Shown here piece after piece: positions 1 to 8,903 of a stretch of 64,000 nucleotides of DNA. Location: the NCBI RefSeq assembly GCF_040782645.1, contig NZ_CP160403.1, forward strand, positions 6,855,001-6,919,000, given 5' to 3'. Positions within the stretch are counted from its first letter, which is position 1. Every line of letters starts with the position of its first letter. Made by a program: the position numbers and the translations under genes. The notes below the pieces were generated by a model. The model was given only the letters and a program-made list of their open reading frames with translations, searched no databases and had not been told where the DNA came from. This stretch comes from Streptomyces sp. HUAS ZL42 (GTDB taxonomy: Bacteria > Actinomycetota > Actinomycetes > Streptomycetales > Streptomycetaceae).

Positions 1-73
1 CGACGGCGCTGGTCAGGGCGAGGGCGGCGAGGGAACGGGGGCCGAAGCGGATGGCTCGGGCTTGGCGGGTCAC
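1..73 (-). CDS. ECF transporter S component, N-terminal fragment
   Basis: Only the first 24 codons are inside the window. The reading frame starts at a GTG that overlaps the TGA of the ATPase gene (GTGA), so it is the next gene of the same operon. The visible peptide starts VTRQARAIRFGPRSLAALAL, a basic stretch followed by the start of a hydrophobic segment. That fits the N terminus of the integral-membrane substrate-binding (S) subunit expected after EcfT and EcfA. Its identity is inferred from operon position and this short peptide. The substrate is probably a corrinoid or cobalt-related compound because the operon sits under a cobalamin riboswitch. Confidence 0.6.
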   Translation of the reverse strand, partial: MTRQARAIRFGPRSLAALALTSAV

Positions 74-1740
74 TTGAGGGCCTCTCTCACCTGGGCGACC
101 GTCAGCCACTCCTGCGGGGCCAGGATCTTGGTGACCTGCGGTGCGAAGGAGGGCGACGAGACCACCACTTCCGCTGTGGGCCCGTCGGCGATCACCTCGC
201 CGTCCGCCAGCAGGACCACCCGGTGGGCGAGTTCGGCGGCCAGTTCCACGTCATGGGTGGCCAGGACGATGGCATGGCCTTCGGCGGCGAGGGCGCGCAG
301 CACGGTGACCAGGCGGGCCTTCGCCGCGTAGTCCAGGCCGCGGGTCGGTTCGTCGAGGAGGAGCAGGGGAGGGCGGGCTGTCAGGACCACTGCGAGGGCG
401 AGCGCGAGGCGCTGACCTTCGGAGAGGTCGCGGGGGTGGGTGGTGTCGGCCACCCCCGGGAGGAGCTCCGAGACGAGCGTGCGGCAGGTACCGGGGTCGG
501 CCCCGGCGTCGCCGTCGGCGGCCGCGCACTCGGCGGCGACCGTGTCGGCGTACAGGAGATCGCGTGGCTCCTGGGGGACGAGACCGACGCGGCGTACGAG
601 GTCGCGGGGCGGGGTGCGGTGGGGGACCGAGCCGCCGACTCTCACCGCACCGGCGCTCGGCTCGACCAGGCCGACGAGCGTGTTGAGGAGCGTGGACTTT
701 CCGGCGCCGTTGCGGCCCATGAGGGCGATCGTCTCGCCGGGGGAGACGGTGAGGTCCACATGGCGGAGGGCCTGGATGCGGGCGCGGCGGACGGCCAGGG
801 AGCGGACTTCGGCCGTGTACAAGGGCGTTGGTGCCGGACGCTTGCGCGGGCGCCGACGGGAGGTGGAGGTGGGCAGTGCGGGGGCGCCGGGCGTCTGTGG
901 GGAGTCGGGGGTGGCCACCCGGCGTCCGGTGAGCTGTTCCCGCAGGCCCGCTGCCCGTCGCCGCGCGTCCCGCACCGTCAGCGGCAGCGGCGACCAGCCC
1001 GCCAGCCGGCCCAGCCCTACGACCGGCGGGTACACGGGCGATACGGCCATCACCTCCGCCGGGGTGCCCAGGACCGGTGCCGCGCCCGGGGCCGGGAGGA
1101 GGGCGACCTGGTCGGCGTACTGGATGACGCGTTCCAGGCGGTGTTCGGCCATGAGGACCGTCGTGCCGAGATCGTGGACCAGGCGCTGCAGGACCGCGAG
1201 GACCTCCTCGGCGGCGGCCGGGTCGAGCGCGGAGGTCGGTTCGTCGAGCACCAGGACCCTGGGGTGCGGGGTGAGGACCGAGCCGATGGCGACGCGCTGC
1301 TGCTGGCCGCCGGAGAGGGTGGCGATCGGGCGGTCGCGCAGGTCGGCGAGGCCGAGGAGGTCGAGGGTCTCCTCGACGCGGCGGCGCATCACGTCGGGCG
1401 GCAGGCCCAATGACTCCATGCCGTAGGCGAGTTCGTCCTCGACGGTGTCGGTGACGAAGTGGGACAGCGGGTCCTGGCCCACCGTTCCTACCACGTCGGC
1501 GAGTTCGCGCGGCTTGTGGGTACGGGTGTCCCGGCCGGACACCGTGACACGGCCGCGCAGGGTGCCGCCGGTGAAGTGCGGGACGAGTCCGCTGACGGCT
1601 CCGAGGAGTGTCGACTTGCCGACACCCGACGGGCCTGCGAGGAGGACGAGTTCGCCTTCGGGGACCTCGAAGTCGACGCCCTGGATGGTGGGTTCGGTGG
1701 CACCGTCGTAGGTGACGGAGACGTTCTCGAAGCGGATCAC
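70..1740 (-). CDS. ECF transporter double ATP-binding protein (fused EcfA1-EcfA2)
   Basis: This 556-residue cytoplasmic ATPase carries two ABC domains in one chain. It powers an energy-coupling-factor vitamin or metal importer together with EcfT and the S component. Domain 1 has Walker A GPSGVGKST (36-44), signature LSGGQQQR (142-149) and Walker B VLVLDEP (162-168). Domain 2 has Walker A GRNGAGKST (342-350), a degenerate signature LSEGQR (439-444) and Walker B LLLLDEP (459-465). A proline/arginine-rich linker lies near 275-308. The GTG start overlaps the EcfT stop (GTGA), so translation is coupled. The altered second signature suggests the two sites are not equivalent. Confidence 0.9.
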   Translation of the reverse strand: MIRFENVSVTYDGATEPTIQGVDFEVPEGELVLLAGPSGVGKSTLLGAVSGLVPHFTGGTLRGRVTVSGRDTRTHKPRELADVVGTVGQDPLSHFVTDTVEDELAYGMESLGLPPDVMRRRVEETLDLLGLADLRDRPIATLSGGQQQRVAIGSVLTPHPRVLVLDEPTSALDPAAAEEVLAVLQRLVHDLGTTVLMAEHRLERVIQYADQVALLPAPGAAPVLGTPAEVMAVSPVYPPVVGLGRLAGWSPLPLTVRDARRRAAGLREQLTGRRVATPDSPQTPGAPALPTSTSRRRPRKRPAPTPLYTAEVRSLAVRRARIQALRHVDLTVSPGETIALMGRNGAGKSTLLNTLVGLVEPSAGAVRVGGSVPHRTPPRDLVRRVGLVPQEPRDLLYADTVAAECAAADGDAGADPGTCRTLVSELLPGVADTTHPRDLSEGQRLALALAVVLTARPPLLLLDEPTRGLDYAAKARLVTVLRALAAEGHAIVLATHDVELAAELAHRVVLLADGEVIADGPTAEVVVSSPSFAPQVTKILAPQEWLTVAQVREALK

Positions 1741-2903
1741 GACGGCTCCTTCGGGGCGAGGAAGGCCGGGAGCAGGCCGAGGAGGATCGCCGCCGCGGGC
1801 CACAGGGGGAGCGTGGGGGCCACGAGGGGGACCACCCCGGGGTGCAGGGCCGGCGGGTCGGCGGACGCGGCGAGGGTGAGCAGGGCGGCCACCGCGATGC
1901 CGGACGCGGCGACCAGGCAGGCGCGGGCGTTCCAGGTGTCGGGGCGGTAGCGCGTGCGGAGGGACCGGCGGCCGCCGAGGCGGAGTCCGGCAAGGGCCGC
2001 CGCCGTTCCGGCGAGGAGGAGCGGCAGGCCGTACGTGCCGCCTTCGGCGGTGAGCATGCCGTACGTTCCCGCGCAGACGCCGAGCAGTCCGCCGAGGGTG
2101 AGGACGGCGGTCGTACGGCGGACGGGGGCGGGGACGTCGGCGGTACGGCCGTAACCGCGGGCGTCCATCGCGGCGGCCAGGGCGACGGAACGTTCGAGGG
2201 CGCCCTCGAGGACGGGGAGGCCCACCTGCAGCAGGCCCCGGACTCCGCTGTCCGGGCGGCCGCGCAGGCGGCGGGCGGCGCGGAGACGGTGGACGTCGGC
2301 GATGAGGTTCGGGGCGAAGGTGAGGGCCACGACCACGGCGACGCCGGTCTCGTAGAGGGCGCCGGGGAGGGACTTGAGCAGGCGGGTCGGACTGGCGAGG
2401 GCGTTCGCCGCGCCTATGCAGATGAGGAGCGTGGCGAGCTTCAGGCCGTCGTAGAGGGCGAAGAGAAGGGCTTCGGCGGTGACCTTGCCGCCCAGGTGGA
2501 TGCCTTGTGCCCAGTGGGGGAGGGGGAGTTCGGGGAGGGTGACGATCACGTGTGTGCCCGGGATGGGGGAGCCGAGCGCTGCCGCGAAGACGAGGCGCAG
2601 GAGGAGGACGGCGAGGGCGAGTTTGGCGAAGGCGGTGTAGGAGCGGGCCGTGGGGGTGTGCGGGCGGCGGGCCGCGACGACGTAGGCGGAGGTGGCGATG
2701 AGGAGCGTGAGGAGCAGGGGGTTGGTGGTCCGGGTGGCGGCGGTGCCGAGGCCGAGGGACCAGAGCCACCAGGCGCCGGGGTGAAGAGAGGCGTAGCTGC
2801 GGGCAGTCGTGCCGCTGGGGCGGCACGGGTGGGCGCAGCGGCACCCCGCCAGCGCGGGTGAGCGACCCCACCCCCACCGTGCAGTGCCGGGCGAGCTACA
2901 CAT
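1737..2903 (-). CDS. ECF transporter transmembrane protein EcfT (CbiQ-like)
   Basis: This 388-residue integral membrane scaffold subunit couples ATP hydrolysis to the S component. Several hydrophobic helices are visible: around NPLLLTLLIATSAYVV, AKLALAVLLLRLVFAAAL, an ETGVAVVVALTFAP segment, and a C-terminal cluster. The AMDARGYGR stretch is the Ala-Arg-Gly coupling motif family members use to contact the ATPases. The ATG at 2903 overlaps the upstream TAG. No other in-frame start fits between this and the first conserved residues (TARSYASLHPGAWWLW), but the ribosome site is weak, so translation is probably coupled. It is part of the riboswitch-controlled operon. Confidence 0.85.
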   Translation of the reverse strand: MCSSPGTARWGWGRSPALAGCRCAHPCRPSGTTARSYASLHPGAWWLWSLGLGTAATRTTNPLLLTLLIATSAYVVAARRPHTPTARSYTAFAKLALAVLLLRLVFAAALGSPIPGTHVIVTLPELPLPHWAQGIHLGGKVTAEALLFALYDGLKLATLLICIGAANALASPTRLLKSLPGALYETGVAVVVALTFAPNLIADVHRLRAARRLRGRPDSGVRGLLQVGLPVLEGALERSVALAAAMDARGYGRTADVPAPVRRTTAVLTLGGLLGVCAGTYGMLTAEGGTYGLPLLLAGTAAALAGLRLGGRRSLRTRYRPDTWNARACLVAASGIAVAALLTLAASADPPALHPGVVPLVAPTLPLWPAAAILLGLLPAFLAPKEPS

Positions 2904-3531
2904 GCCTGCGTCGCCGTGCCTGCCAGAGTGCGGCCCCGCCCAGAGCTGCCACCAGTGCAGCTCCCGCGAGCAGGCCCGCCGACGGTCCGCCGTCCGTCGT
3001 GTCCTTCTTCGCAGCACCGGCCGTCGGCTTCTTCCCCGCCGGCACCTGCTCCCCGCACCCCTGCTCCGGATACCCCGCGATCGCACACAACAGGGCGTTG
3101 GCGTCGTACCGCAGGGGCTTGGCGACGGCGGCCAACGCCTCTGCCGTTGTCGCGCCGGAGGACACGCGCGCGCAGGCTGTTCGAGGCGCGGGCGGGGTCT
3201 CGCCGGACGGGGCGTCCGTCGTCGTACCGAAGTCGATGACCAGGGCGACCCGCTTCTTGCCGTCCTGCGCGGGCGTCCTCGCGCAGATGGTCGAGAAGTT
3301 CGCCGTCCCGCGCGGCCGGTTCGCGTCCTGGGAGTCCTCGCTGACCGCGAAGCGGAAACCCTGGACGTCGCCGTCGGAGGGGCGGGTGGTGGACGGGCCC
3401 TGGTCGGCGTAGGTCCAGTGGTTGCCGTCGCGTTCCCAGAAGGACCAGTAGCGGTAGCCGGCGGCTTGGGCCTGGCCGGTGCCGGCCAAGGTCAGCAGCA
3501 GGACCAGCAGCACGGAAATCCGGCGTGTCAC
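2896..3531 (-). CDS. secreted, membrane-anchored protein of the riboswitch operon
   Basis: This 211-residue exported protein starts with a signal peptide (TRRISVLLVLLLTLAGTGQAQA). The ectodomain begins GYRYWSFWERDGNHWTY. The chain ends in a single C-terminal hydrophobic anchor (SAGLLAGAALVAALGGAALW) followed by arginines. Several cysteines (STICAR, TACARV, ALLCAIAGY, GCGEQ) could form disulfides outside the cell. The GTG start overlaps the TGA of the upstream gene. Its place between the alpha/alpha-barrel protein and EcfT suggests an extracellular accessory of the uptake system. No named domain was recognised; that role is inference. Confidence 0.75.
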   Translation of the reverse strand: MTRRISVLLVLLLTLAGTGQAQAAGYRYWSFWERDGNHWTYADQGPSTTRPSDGDVQGFRFAVSEDSQDANRPRGTANFSTICARTPAQDGKKRVALVIDFGTTTDAPSGETPPAPRTACARVSSGATTAEALAAVAKPLRYDANALLCAIAGYPEQGCGEQVPAGKKPTAGAAKKDTTDGGPSAGLLAGAALVAALGGAALWQARRRRHV

Positions 3532-4772
3532 AGCTGCTGCTTCCTGCCCCGGCCGCTCAGCAGGAAGCCGATGCCGACGCCGGCGACGAGGAAGACGCCT
3601 ACGGTCCACCAGACGCCGAAGCCGGAATCGGAGTCGGAGCCTGCGTCGGAGTCCGTGGCGTCCTTGTCCGTCGCGGTCGTTGCCGTCTGCGGGGCCGGCC
3701 CCGTCGCGTTCAGCTGCGCGACCAGATCCGCGCCCCCGAAGTCGCGGGGGTCGGCCCCTGCGGCGTGGGCGGCGAGGATCAGCTGGGCATAGGCGGCGGG
3801 GCCGCTCTGCTTCGCCCAGGCCGCGGAGTTCCGCTCGAGCCACTTCAGGGGCTGCTGGGCCTGTGCGGCGCCGCCCTGTGCGGCGAGCGCGACCACGGCG
3901 TCGGCGGTGTTGCCGTAGTCGGGCTGGTCCTCGGCGCCGGCGAGCGCGGACTTCAGGTAGCCGTTCTGCTCGAGGGCCTTGGCCAGGTAGGCGGCGCCGT
4001 TGGCCGCGGCCTGCTGGGGTGCCGGATAACCCGCGTCGGTGCAGGCGGCGACCGGCTTCGCGGAACCGGCCTCCGCGACCAGCCCCTTGCCCAGCGCACC
4101 GAGGACGCCCGCGGCCGTCGCGTCCGCGTTGGCGGCCAACTCGCCCTTCTTGTCCGGCTGGTAGGCGAAGGCGCCCGCACCGTCGCCGGAGCAGGGAAGG
4201 GCGAGCCGCAGCAGGGCGTCGTACGGGGACCGGCCGTCCTTCACGACCTCGCCGGGCTTCTCGCCCGCGGCCGTGAGCGCGCCGATGACGACGGACGTCG
4301 AGTTCGCGTCGCTGGCCCCGCCGGCTGTGTAGCCCCAGCCGCCGTCCTTGTTCTGGACGGACTTCAGCCAGGCCACGCCCTTGTCGGCCCCGGTGTCGTG
4401 GCCACCGAGGGCCGCGAGTGCCTGTACGGCGGCCGCCGTGCTGTTGGTGTCGACCATGACCTTGGCGTCGCAGGCCTTGGCGGTGTCGGCGCGGAAGGCG
4501 GCGAACGCCCCGTTCGCGCACTGCTGTCCGGCCAGCCAGCCGACGGCCTCGGCGGCCGGTTTCACGCCCACGGTGTCCTGCGCGAGCAGGGCGAGGGACT
4601 GGCGCCAGACACCGTCGTACGTCGGGTCGCTGCTGCCGTACAGGCCGGACGGAATCGCCGCGGACGGGGACGGGGACGGGGACTGGGACGGGTCTGCGGC
4701 CATGGCGGGCGCGGCGGCGCCGATCACGGCGGTGGCGGCCAGGGCCGCGGCGCTGCGGCGGACGACGTTCAT
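3528..4772 (-). CDS. secreted alpha/alpha-barrel (prenyltransferase/squalene-oxidase repeat) protein, membrane-anchored
   Basis: This 414-residue exported protein is the first gene of the operon. It has a signal peptide (1-25, ending APAMA), a Ser/Pro-rich spacer and repeated helical-hairpin motifs such as AVGWLAGQQCANGAFAAF and GVAWLKSVQNKDGGWGY. A C-terminal helix (about 385-407) is followed by RGRKQQL. The repeat pattern is that of prenyltransferase/terpene-cyclase barrels, the fold shared with the cobalamin-binding domain of transcobalamin and intrinsic factor. With a cobalamin riboswitch directly upstream, a surface corrinoid-binding or scavenging role is plausible; this is inferred. ATG at 4772 has GGAGAGG upstream. 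Confidence 0.8.
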   Translation of the reverse strand: MNVVRRSAAALAATAVIGAAAPAMAADPSQSPSPSPSAAIPSGLYGSSDPTYDGVWRQSLALLAQDTVGVKPAAEAVGWLAGQQCANGAFAAFRADTAKACDAKVMVDTNSTAAAVQALAALGGHDTGADKGVAWLKSVQNKDGGWGYTAGGASDANSTSVVIGALTAAGEKPGEVVKDGRSPYDALLRLALPCSGDGAGAFAYQPDKKGELAANADATAAGVLGALGKGLVAEAGSAKPVAACTDAGYPAPQQAAANGAAYLAKALEQNGYLKSALAGAEDQPDYGNTADAVVALAAQGGAAQAQQPLKWLERNSAAWAKQSGPAAYAQLILAAHAAGADPRDFGGADLVAQLNATGPAPQTATTATDKDATDSDAGSDSDSGFGVWWTVGVFLVAGVGIGFLLSGRGRKQQL

Positions 4773-4801
4773 GATCGGCGGGTGCCTCTCCCTGCAGGGA
4801 G

Positions 4802-4992
4802 CCGGGCAGCACGGGACACCCCGGCGGCTCGGCTCCGTAGACCTCGACGGTGCCGTGCGGCGGCGGGTTGCCGACGCACCTGAGCCGGTCACGGTCCCGT
4901 ACGGGGCGATCCGGCTTGCCAGGGCAGTGGCTCACGGTTGCGGGTCAGCGCCGGAATTGCACCGGCTTCCCCCCGTGCGGGTGTGATGACGA
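4802..4992 (-). promoter_or_regulatory. cobalamin (AdoCbl-type) riboswitch
   Basis: On the minus strand the leader contains the conserved B12-box core: GGAAGCCGGTGCAATTCCGG, then CGCTGACCCGCAACCGTGAG and GCCACTGCC (about 4975 down to 4920). It lies 150-200 nt upstream of the first operon gene, ahead of its ribosome site. Cobalamin riboswitches repress uptake and synthesis genes when the coenzyme is abundant, so the downstream operon should be induced on B12 shortage. The outer boundaries are approximate. Confidence 0.9.
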
Positions 4993-5060
4993 CCCGGCCA
5001 CTCTACCCGCCGGTAGGGAAAGGGCTGTGGGCGGGCTGAGAGGGTGGGTAGGTTCGGGCC

Positions 5061-5716
5061 ATGGCGATCACGGGGAGACTGCTCGGCTCGGGCCGTACGG
5101 CCGATGTGTACGAGATCGACGAGGCGTGGGTGCTGCGCCGCAACCGGGAGAGCTGGGGGGACGCGGTCGCTGAGGGCGCGTTGATGAAGTACGTGCGCGG
5201 GCACGGCTTCCCCGTGCCCCGGGTGCGGCCGTCCGGTTCCCGCACCGACCTGGTGATGGAACGGCTGTTCGGGCCGACGATGCTGGAGGCCTGCCTGGCG
5301 GGCTCGCTGACGGCGGCGGAGGCCGGCGCCACCCTCGCCCGGCTGCTGCGCGACCTGCACGCGATCCCGGTCCGGCGCTCCGCCACCGCCCGCATCCTCC
5401 ACCTCGACCTGCACCCGGAGAACGTGATCCTCACGTCCGACGGCCCCCGCGTGATCGACTGGGGCACCGCGGAGGAGGGCGACCCGGCGCTGGACTGGGG
5501 CATGTCGGCGGTCATCATCGCCCAGGTCGCCGTCTCCACCGAGCCGTTGGCCGGACCGGCCCGCGCGATGCTGGCCGCTCTGCTCGCCGACTCCTCCGAT
5601 CTCACCGAGCCCGGCCTGACGGAGGCAGGGCGCCGACGGGCGGCCAATCCGACGATGAGCCGAGCGGAGGTCGAACTCCTCGGAGAAGCGACGGACTTGA
5701 TCCGGTCGTTCATGGT

Positions 5717-5720
<4 letters not shown>
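5061..5720 (+). CDS. aminoglycoside phosphotransferase/kinase-fold protein
   Basis: This 219-residue small protein-kinase-like phosphotransferase shows a glycine-containing nucleotide loop near the N terminus (LLGSGRTADVYEID). It has the catalytic loop HLDLHPEN (114-121) and the metal-binding VIDWG (131-135). It is shorter than canonical APH enzymes (about 260-300 residues), with the C-terminal helical part reduced. The substrate cannot be read from sequence. The ATG at 5061 fits the start of the glycine loop. The stop codon shares a CTAG with the stop of the convergent downstream gene (4-nt overlap). Confidence 0.8.
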
Positions 5721-6235
<515 letters not shown>

Positions 6236-6295
6236 GGGTTTGTTGGTACCAGGGGTGACGGCGGGCGACGACCTGTTTTACCCCACCCAGGTTGC

Positions 6296-7366
6296 TCACA
6301 CCGCCACGTACGTCACCGGATCGCTTCCCGGCACCGCCTCCGCCCGCCCCAGCTTCACCAGCCGGCGCAGATGGGCCTCCGCCTCGGAGACGGCGATGTT
6401 CCTCGAGCCGTACGGGATCTGGTCCCAGGGCCGGTTCCACTCCATGCGTTCCGCCAGCTGCCAGGGCGTAAGGGGTTCGGACAGCAACGCCCGTAGTCCG
6501 GAGAGGCGTTCCTCGTGGTGATCGAGCAACTCCCCTACCCGGGCCGCCGCGTCGGTGAACGCGTGCTGGTGGGCCGGGAGGATCTCGGCGGCGGCGAGAC
6601 GGCCGACGCGCTCCAGGGAGTCGAGGTAGTCGCCGAGGGGGTCGGTGACCGTGGCGTCGTCCGGGTCTTCGTAGAGGCCTATGTGCGGGGTGATCTCGGG
6701 AAGCAGGTGATCGCCGGAGAAGAGGCGGCCATGTCCCGGTAGTTGGGAGGGGTGCTGCTCCTCAAGGTGAAGGCAGACATGGCCGGGGGTGTGGCCCGGC
6801 GTCCAGATCGCGCGCAGGCGGCGGCCGGGCAGGTCGAGGAGTTCGCCGGGGACGATCTCGCGGTCGGGCAGGGCGGGGGAGAAGCCGGGCAGGGTGCGGC
6901 GACGGGCCGTGCGCAGGGGCGCGATGTGCTCCTCGGGGGCGCCCGCGGTCGTGAGCTTGTCCGCCATGTACGAGAACCAGCGCTCCGGGCGGGTCTCCCG
7001 GGTCCTGCGCACGATCGAGGCGTCCGCCGCATGCATCGCGACCCACGCCCCGGACACCTCCCGCACCCGGCCCGACAGTCCGTGGTGATCGGGGTGGTGG
7101 TGGGTGATGACGACCCCGTGAACATCGCCCACCGAGGCCCCACAGGCCGTCAGCCCTGCCGCGAGGGTGTCCCAGGACGCCGGGTCGTCCCATCCGGTGT
7201 CGACCAGGACCGGTCCGCGGTCGGTGTCGACGACGTACACGAGGGTGTACCCGAGGGGGTTGTCCGGAATGGGGACCCGGATGGAACGTACGCCGCCGCC
7301 GTGGTCGTAGACCTGCGTCATGGATTCCCCGTCCTGGCTGCCGCCACCGTCCTGGCTGCTCTTCAT
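6296..7366 (-). CDS. MBL-fold metallo-hydrolase
   Basis: This 356-residue metallo-beta-lactamase-fold enzyme has the metal motif THHHPDHHG (88-96), a downstream TPGHTPGH histidine and SGDHLLP carrying the bridging aspartate. A C-terminal winged-helix-like tail (LTPWQLAERMEW...VSEAEAHLRRLVKLGR) is typical of the beta-lactamase-like hydrolases often placed near acyl-CoA genes. The substrate may be an acyl thioester; this is inferred. ATG 7366 has a strong GGAGGG; an internal ATG at 7321 is possible. A KstR-type operator lies 36 nt upstream and the AICE begins immediately upstream of that. Confidence 0.85.
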   Translation of the reverse strand: MKSSQDGGGSQDGESMTQVYDHGGGVRSIRVPIPDNPLGYTLVYVVDTDRGPVLVDTGWDDPASWDTLAAGLTACGASVGDVHGVVITHHHPDHHGLSGRVREVSGAWVAMHAADASIVRRTRETRPERWFSYMADKLTTAGAPEEHIAPLRTARRRTLPGFSPALPDREIVPGELLDLPGRRLRAIWTPGHTPGHVCLHLEEQHPSQLPGHGRLFSGDHLLPEITPHIGLYEDPDDATVTDPLGDYLDSLERVGRLAAAEILPAHQHAFTDAAARVGELLDHHEERLSGLRALLSEPLTPWQLAERMEWNRPWDQIPYGSRNIAVSEAEAHLRRLVKLGRAEAVPGSDPVTYVAV

Positions 7367-7397
7367 GTGCCCTCCGCCCCACGGCCATTGCCCACTA

Positions 7398-7411
7398 TAA
7401 CTAGAACTGGT
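7398..7411. repeat. attL core repeat of the AICE
   Basis: TAACTAGAACTGGT, identical to 21652-21665 just outside the integrase gene. After one mismatch the identity continues for TCAG. Position and orientation fit attachment-site cores. The same bases form half of a KstR-type operator. Confidence 0.65.
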
Positions 7412-7415
7412 TTCA
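7402..7415. promoter_or_regulatory. KstR-type operator upstream of the MBL hydrolase
   Basis: TAGAACTGGTTTCA matches the KstR consensus TnnAACnnGTTnnA at every fixed position, 36 nt upstream of the MBL start codon. It overlaps the left AICE attachment repeat, so its right half is apparently element-derived. Confidence 0.6.
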
Positions 7416-7511
7416 GATCCGATGGGCCTGCGGAAGCTCTACCTGGGAATGCGCTGACCAGCAACGGAGCGGTCGTCATTGGTCGTTGTTGGGCGTCGTG
7501 GGCCGCTGTCG

Positions 7512-7531
7512 GACGGCCCAGGGACGGCCCC
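7512..7531 (+). repeat. left paired GACGGCCCA repeats (candidate integrase/Xis arm sites)
   Basis: GACGGCCCA at 7512 and GACGGCCCC at 7523, start-to-start spacing 11 bp. The same pair with the same 11-bp spacing and orientation occurs at the other end of the element (21557 and 21568). This is what arm-type recombinase binding sites would look like. Confidence 0.5.
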
Positions 7532-7670
7532 GGCGCGGGAGGGCCCGCTGTCGTCCAGGAGTGAGGTGTGGCGGGCGGACGCTGCCAGCCTTCGAAGTGC
7601 TTAGCGATGTGAGAACTGAGTGTGCAGATGTCCGAAGGGGGCTATTCTGGCCGACACGAGGAGGGGAACA

Positions 7671-7853
7671 ATGAGCGTACTGGCGTGGGCGTTTGGCGGC
7701 GTTGGCGGGGCACTTGTAGTTGCTGCGATTGGGTGGTTCATCTTCGACAGGAAGAGCGATACGGCCAAGCAGAGCCAGAGAAGTGGCAGTAATTCCAGGA
7801 ATTATCAAGCGGGTCGGGATCTGACCATCGGTGACATTGAAGAGAAGCCGTGA
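7671..7853 (+). CDS. small membrane protein of a two-gene cargo module
   Basis: This 60-residue protein has one N-terminal transmembrane helix (AWAFGGVGGALVVAAIGWFIF) and a short cytoplasmic tail ending QRSGSNSRNYQAGRDL. The same motif opens the next protein (QRAGDNSTNFQA). ATG 7671 follows a strong GAGGAGGGGA. The stop overlaps the GTG of the next gene (GTGA), so the two are coupled. GC is well below the chromosome, marking recent acquisition. The function is unknown. The shared motif suggests the tail and the N terminus of the partner adopt the same small repeat fold and assemble at the membrane (inference). Confidence 0.75.
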   Translation: MSVLAWAFGGVGGALVVAAIGWFIFDRKSDTAKQSQRSGSNSRNYQAGRDLTIGDIEEKP

Positions 7854-8869
7854 AGCAAATTCAGCGCGCGGGCGACAATTCTACCAATTTCCAGGCGGAA
7901 GTGATTCACGCGGGAATCAGCTATCGTGATGCGCGCGATATTGCCACGGATGTTTATAAGGAGAATATTCCCAAATTTGCCGAGATTGCGCGCGAAGTAG
8001 CCCTCGAGCGTGCGGAAATCTTCAATGAGAAACTTCTCGACGGAATCGCGCCGGAGACTCTGGAGGCATTGAAGGATCCTGACGTCCAGCGGTCCCTCTT
8101 CTTTGCTCAGCAGGAGTATGCATGCTCAGGAGAGGAAGACTTGAGGGATGTGCTTATCGAGCTATTGCGAAAAAGGATGACGAGTCCCGTGAGGGACATT
8201 AGGCAGCTGTCCATAACGGAAAGCCTTAAGACTGCCCCCAAGTTGTCCGCAGCGCACCTTTCCGCTCTCAGTGCGCTCCTGATTCTCATTCGAACAAGAC
8301 TCGGGGTGGCGAACGTCGAGGACTTGCGCAAGAAGCTGCGCGAGATATTGGCTCCCGTTGTAACAGACTTGCATTTGAGTAACGCTGACGTCGCTTACAT
8401 GGAGTACGCCGGTTGCCTGTCTATTCAGATTACGGAGCACTCGATCGGTAGCGTCTTGTTGGAAACCTACAAAGGTTGTTTCACGAGAGGCTTTACGGTA
8501 GAGCAGATCCCGGAGGATGCGCGTTCAGGCATCCGGTCTCTGCTAATGCCATGCCTGCGTGACCCTGCCAAACTGCAAATAGCAAGCCTCAATCAGGATA
8601 TGGTGGCTGAGCTCATCAAGGAGCGTGGACTTGAGGAGTACGCGCAGCAGATTACAGCATTGCTGGATGTCGGCATCATGAACGTCTCCGAAATTGCGGA
8701 GGAATTTGCTGGCCTACATCCCGCTCTGGAAAATCTGGTAAATATCTTCCATTCGACCAGTTTGAAGAGCTGCCAGTTGACGACCGTCGGGACCACGCTT
8801 GCGCACACCAACTTGCGACGCATGGTCGGAGAAGCCTTTGAGCCGAGACTAGACGTCTGGGTCCACTGA
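7850..8869 (+). CDS. unknown protein with N-terminal GDNSxNxQA motif (resembles LPO_1073/Vpar_1526-type proteins)
   Basis: This 339-residue soluble, mostly helical protein opens with QRAGDNSTNFQAEVIHAGISYRD split across a strand-like start. It continues with RDIATDVYKENIPKFAEIAR and amphipathic helices, and has no transmembrane segment. The opening resembles the proteins that databases call LPO_1073/Vpar_1526 family; that recollection is tentative and no biochemical role is known to me. The GTG start overlaps the stop of the small membrane protein. Codon use and AT content are unlike the neighbours. Its place at the AICE end, a usual cargo position, makes a defence or host-interaction role possible but unproven. 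Confidence 0.75.
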   Translation: MKQIQRAGDNSTNFQAEVIHAGISYRDARDIATDVYKENIPKFAEIAREVALERAEIFNEKLLDGIAPETLEALKDPDVQRSLFFAQQEYACSGEEDLRDVLIELLRKRMTSPVRDIRQLSITESLKTAPKLSAAHLSALSALLILIRTRLGVANVEDLRKKLREILAPVVTDLHLSNADVAYMEYAGCLSIQITEHSIGSVLLETYKGCFTRGFTVEQIPEDARSGIRSLLMPCLRDPAKLQIASLNQDMVAELIKERGLEEYAQQITALLDVGIMNVSEIAEEFAGLHPALENLVNIFHSTSLKSCQLTTVGTTLAHTNLRRMVGEAFEPRLDVWVH

Positions 8870-8903
8870 AACGTGACTTCGTCCAGGCTGTACGGGCTCT
8901 CAG

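Noticed and set aside
7380..7440. tRNA gene as the AICE target
   Set aside because: No cloverleaf, no CCA and no T-loop GTTCGA sequence was found at either boundary.
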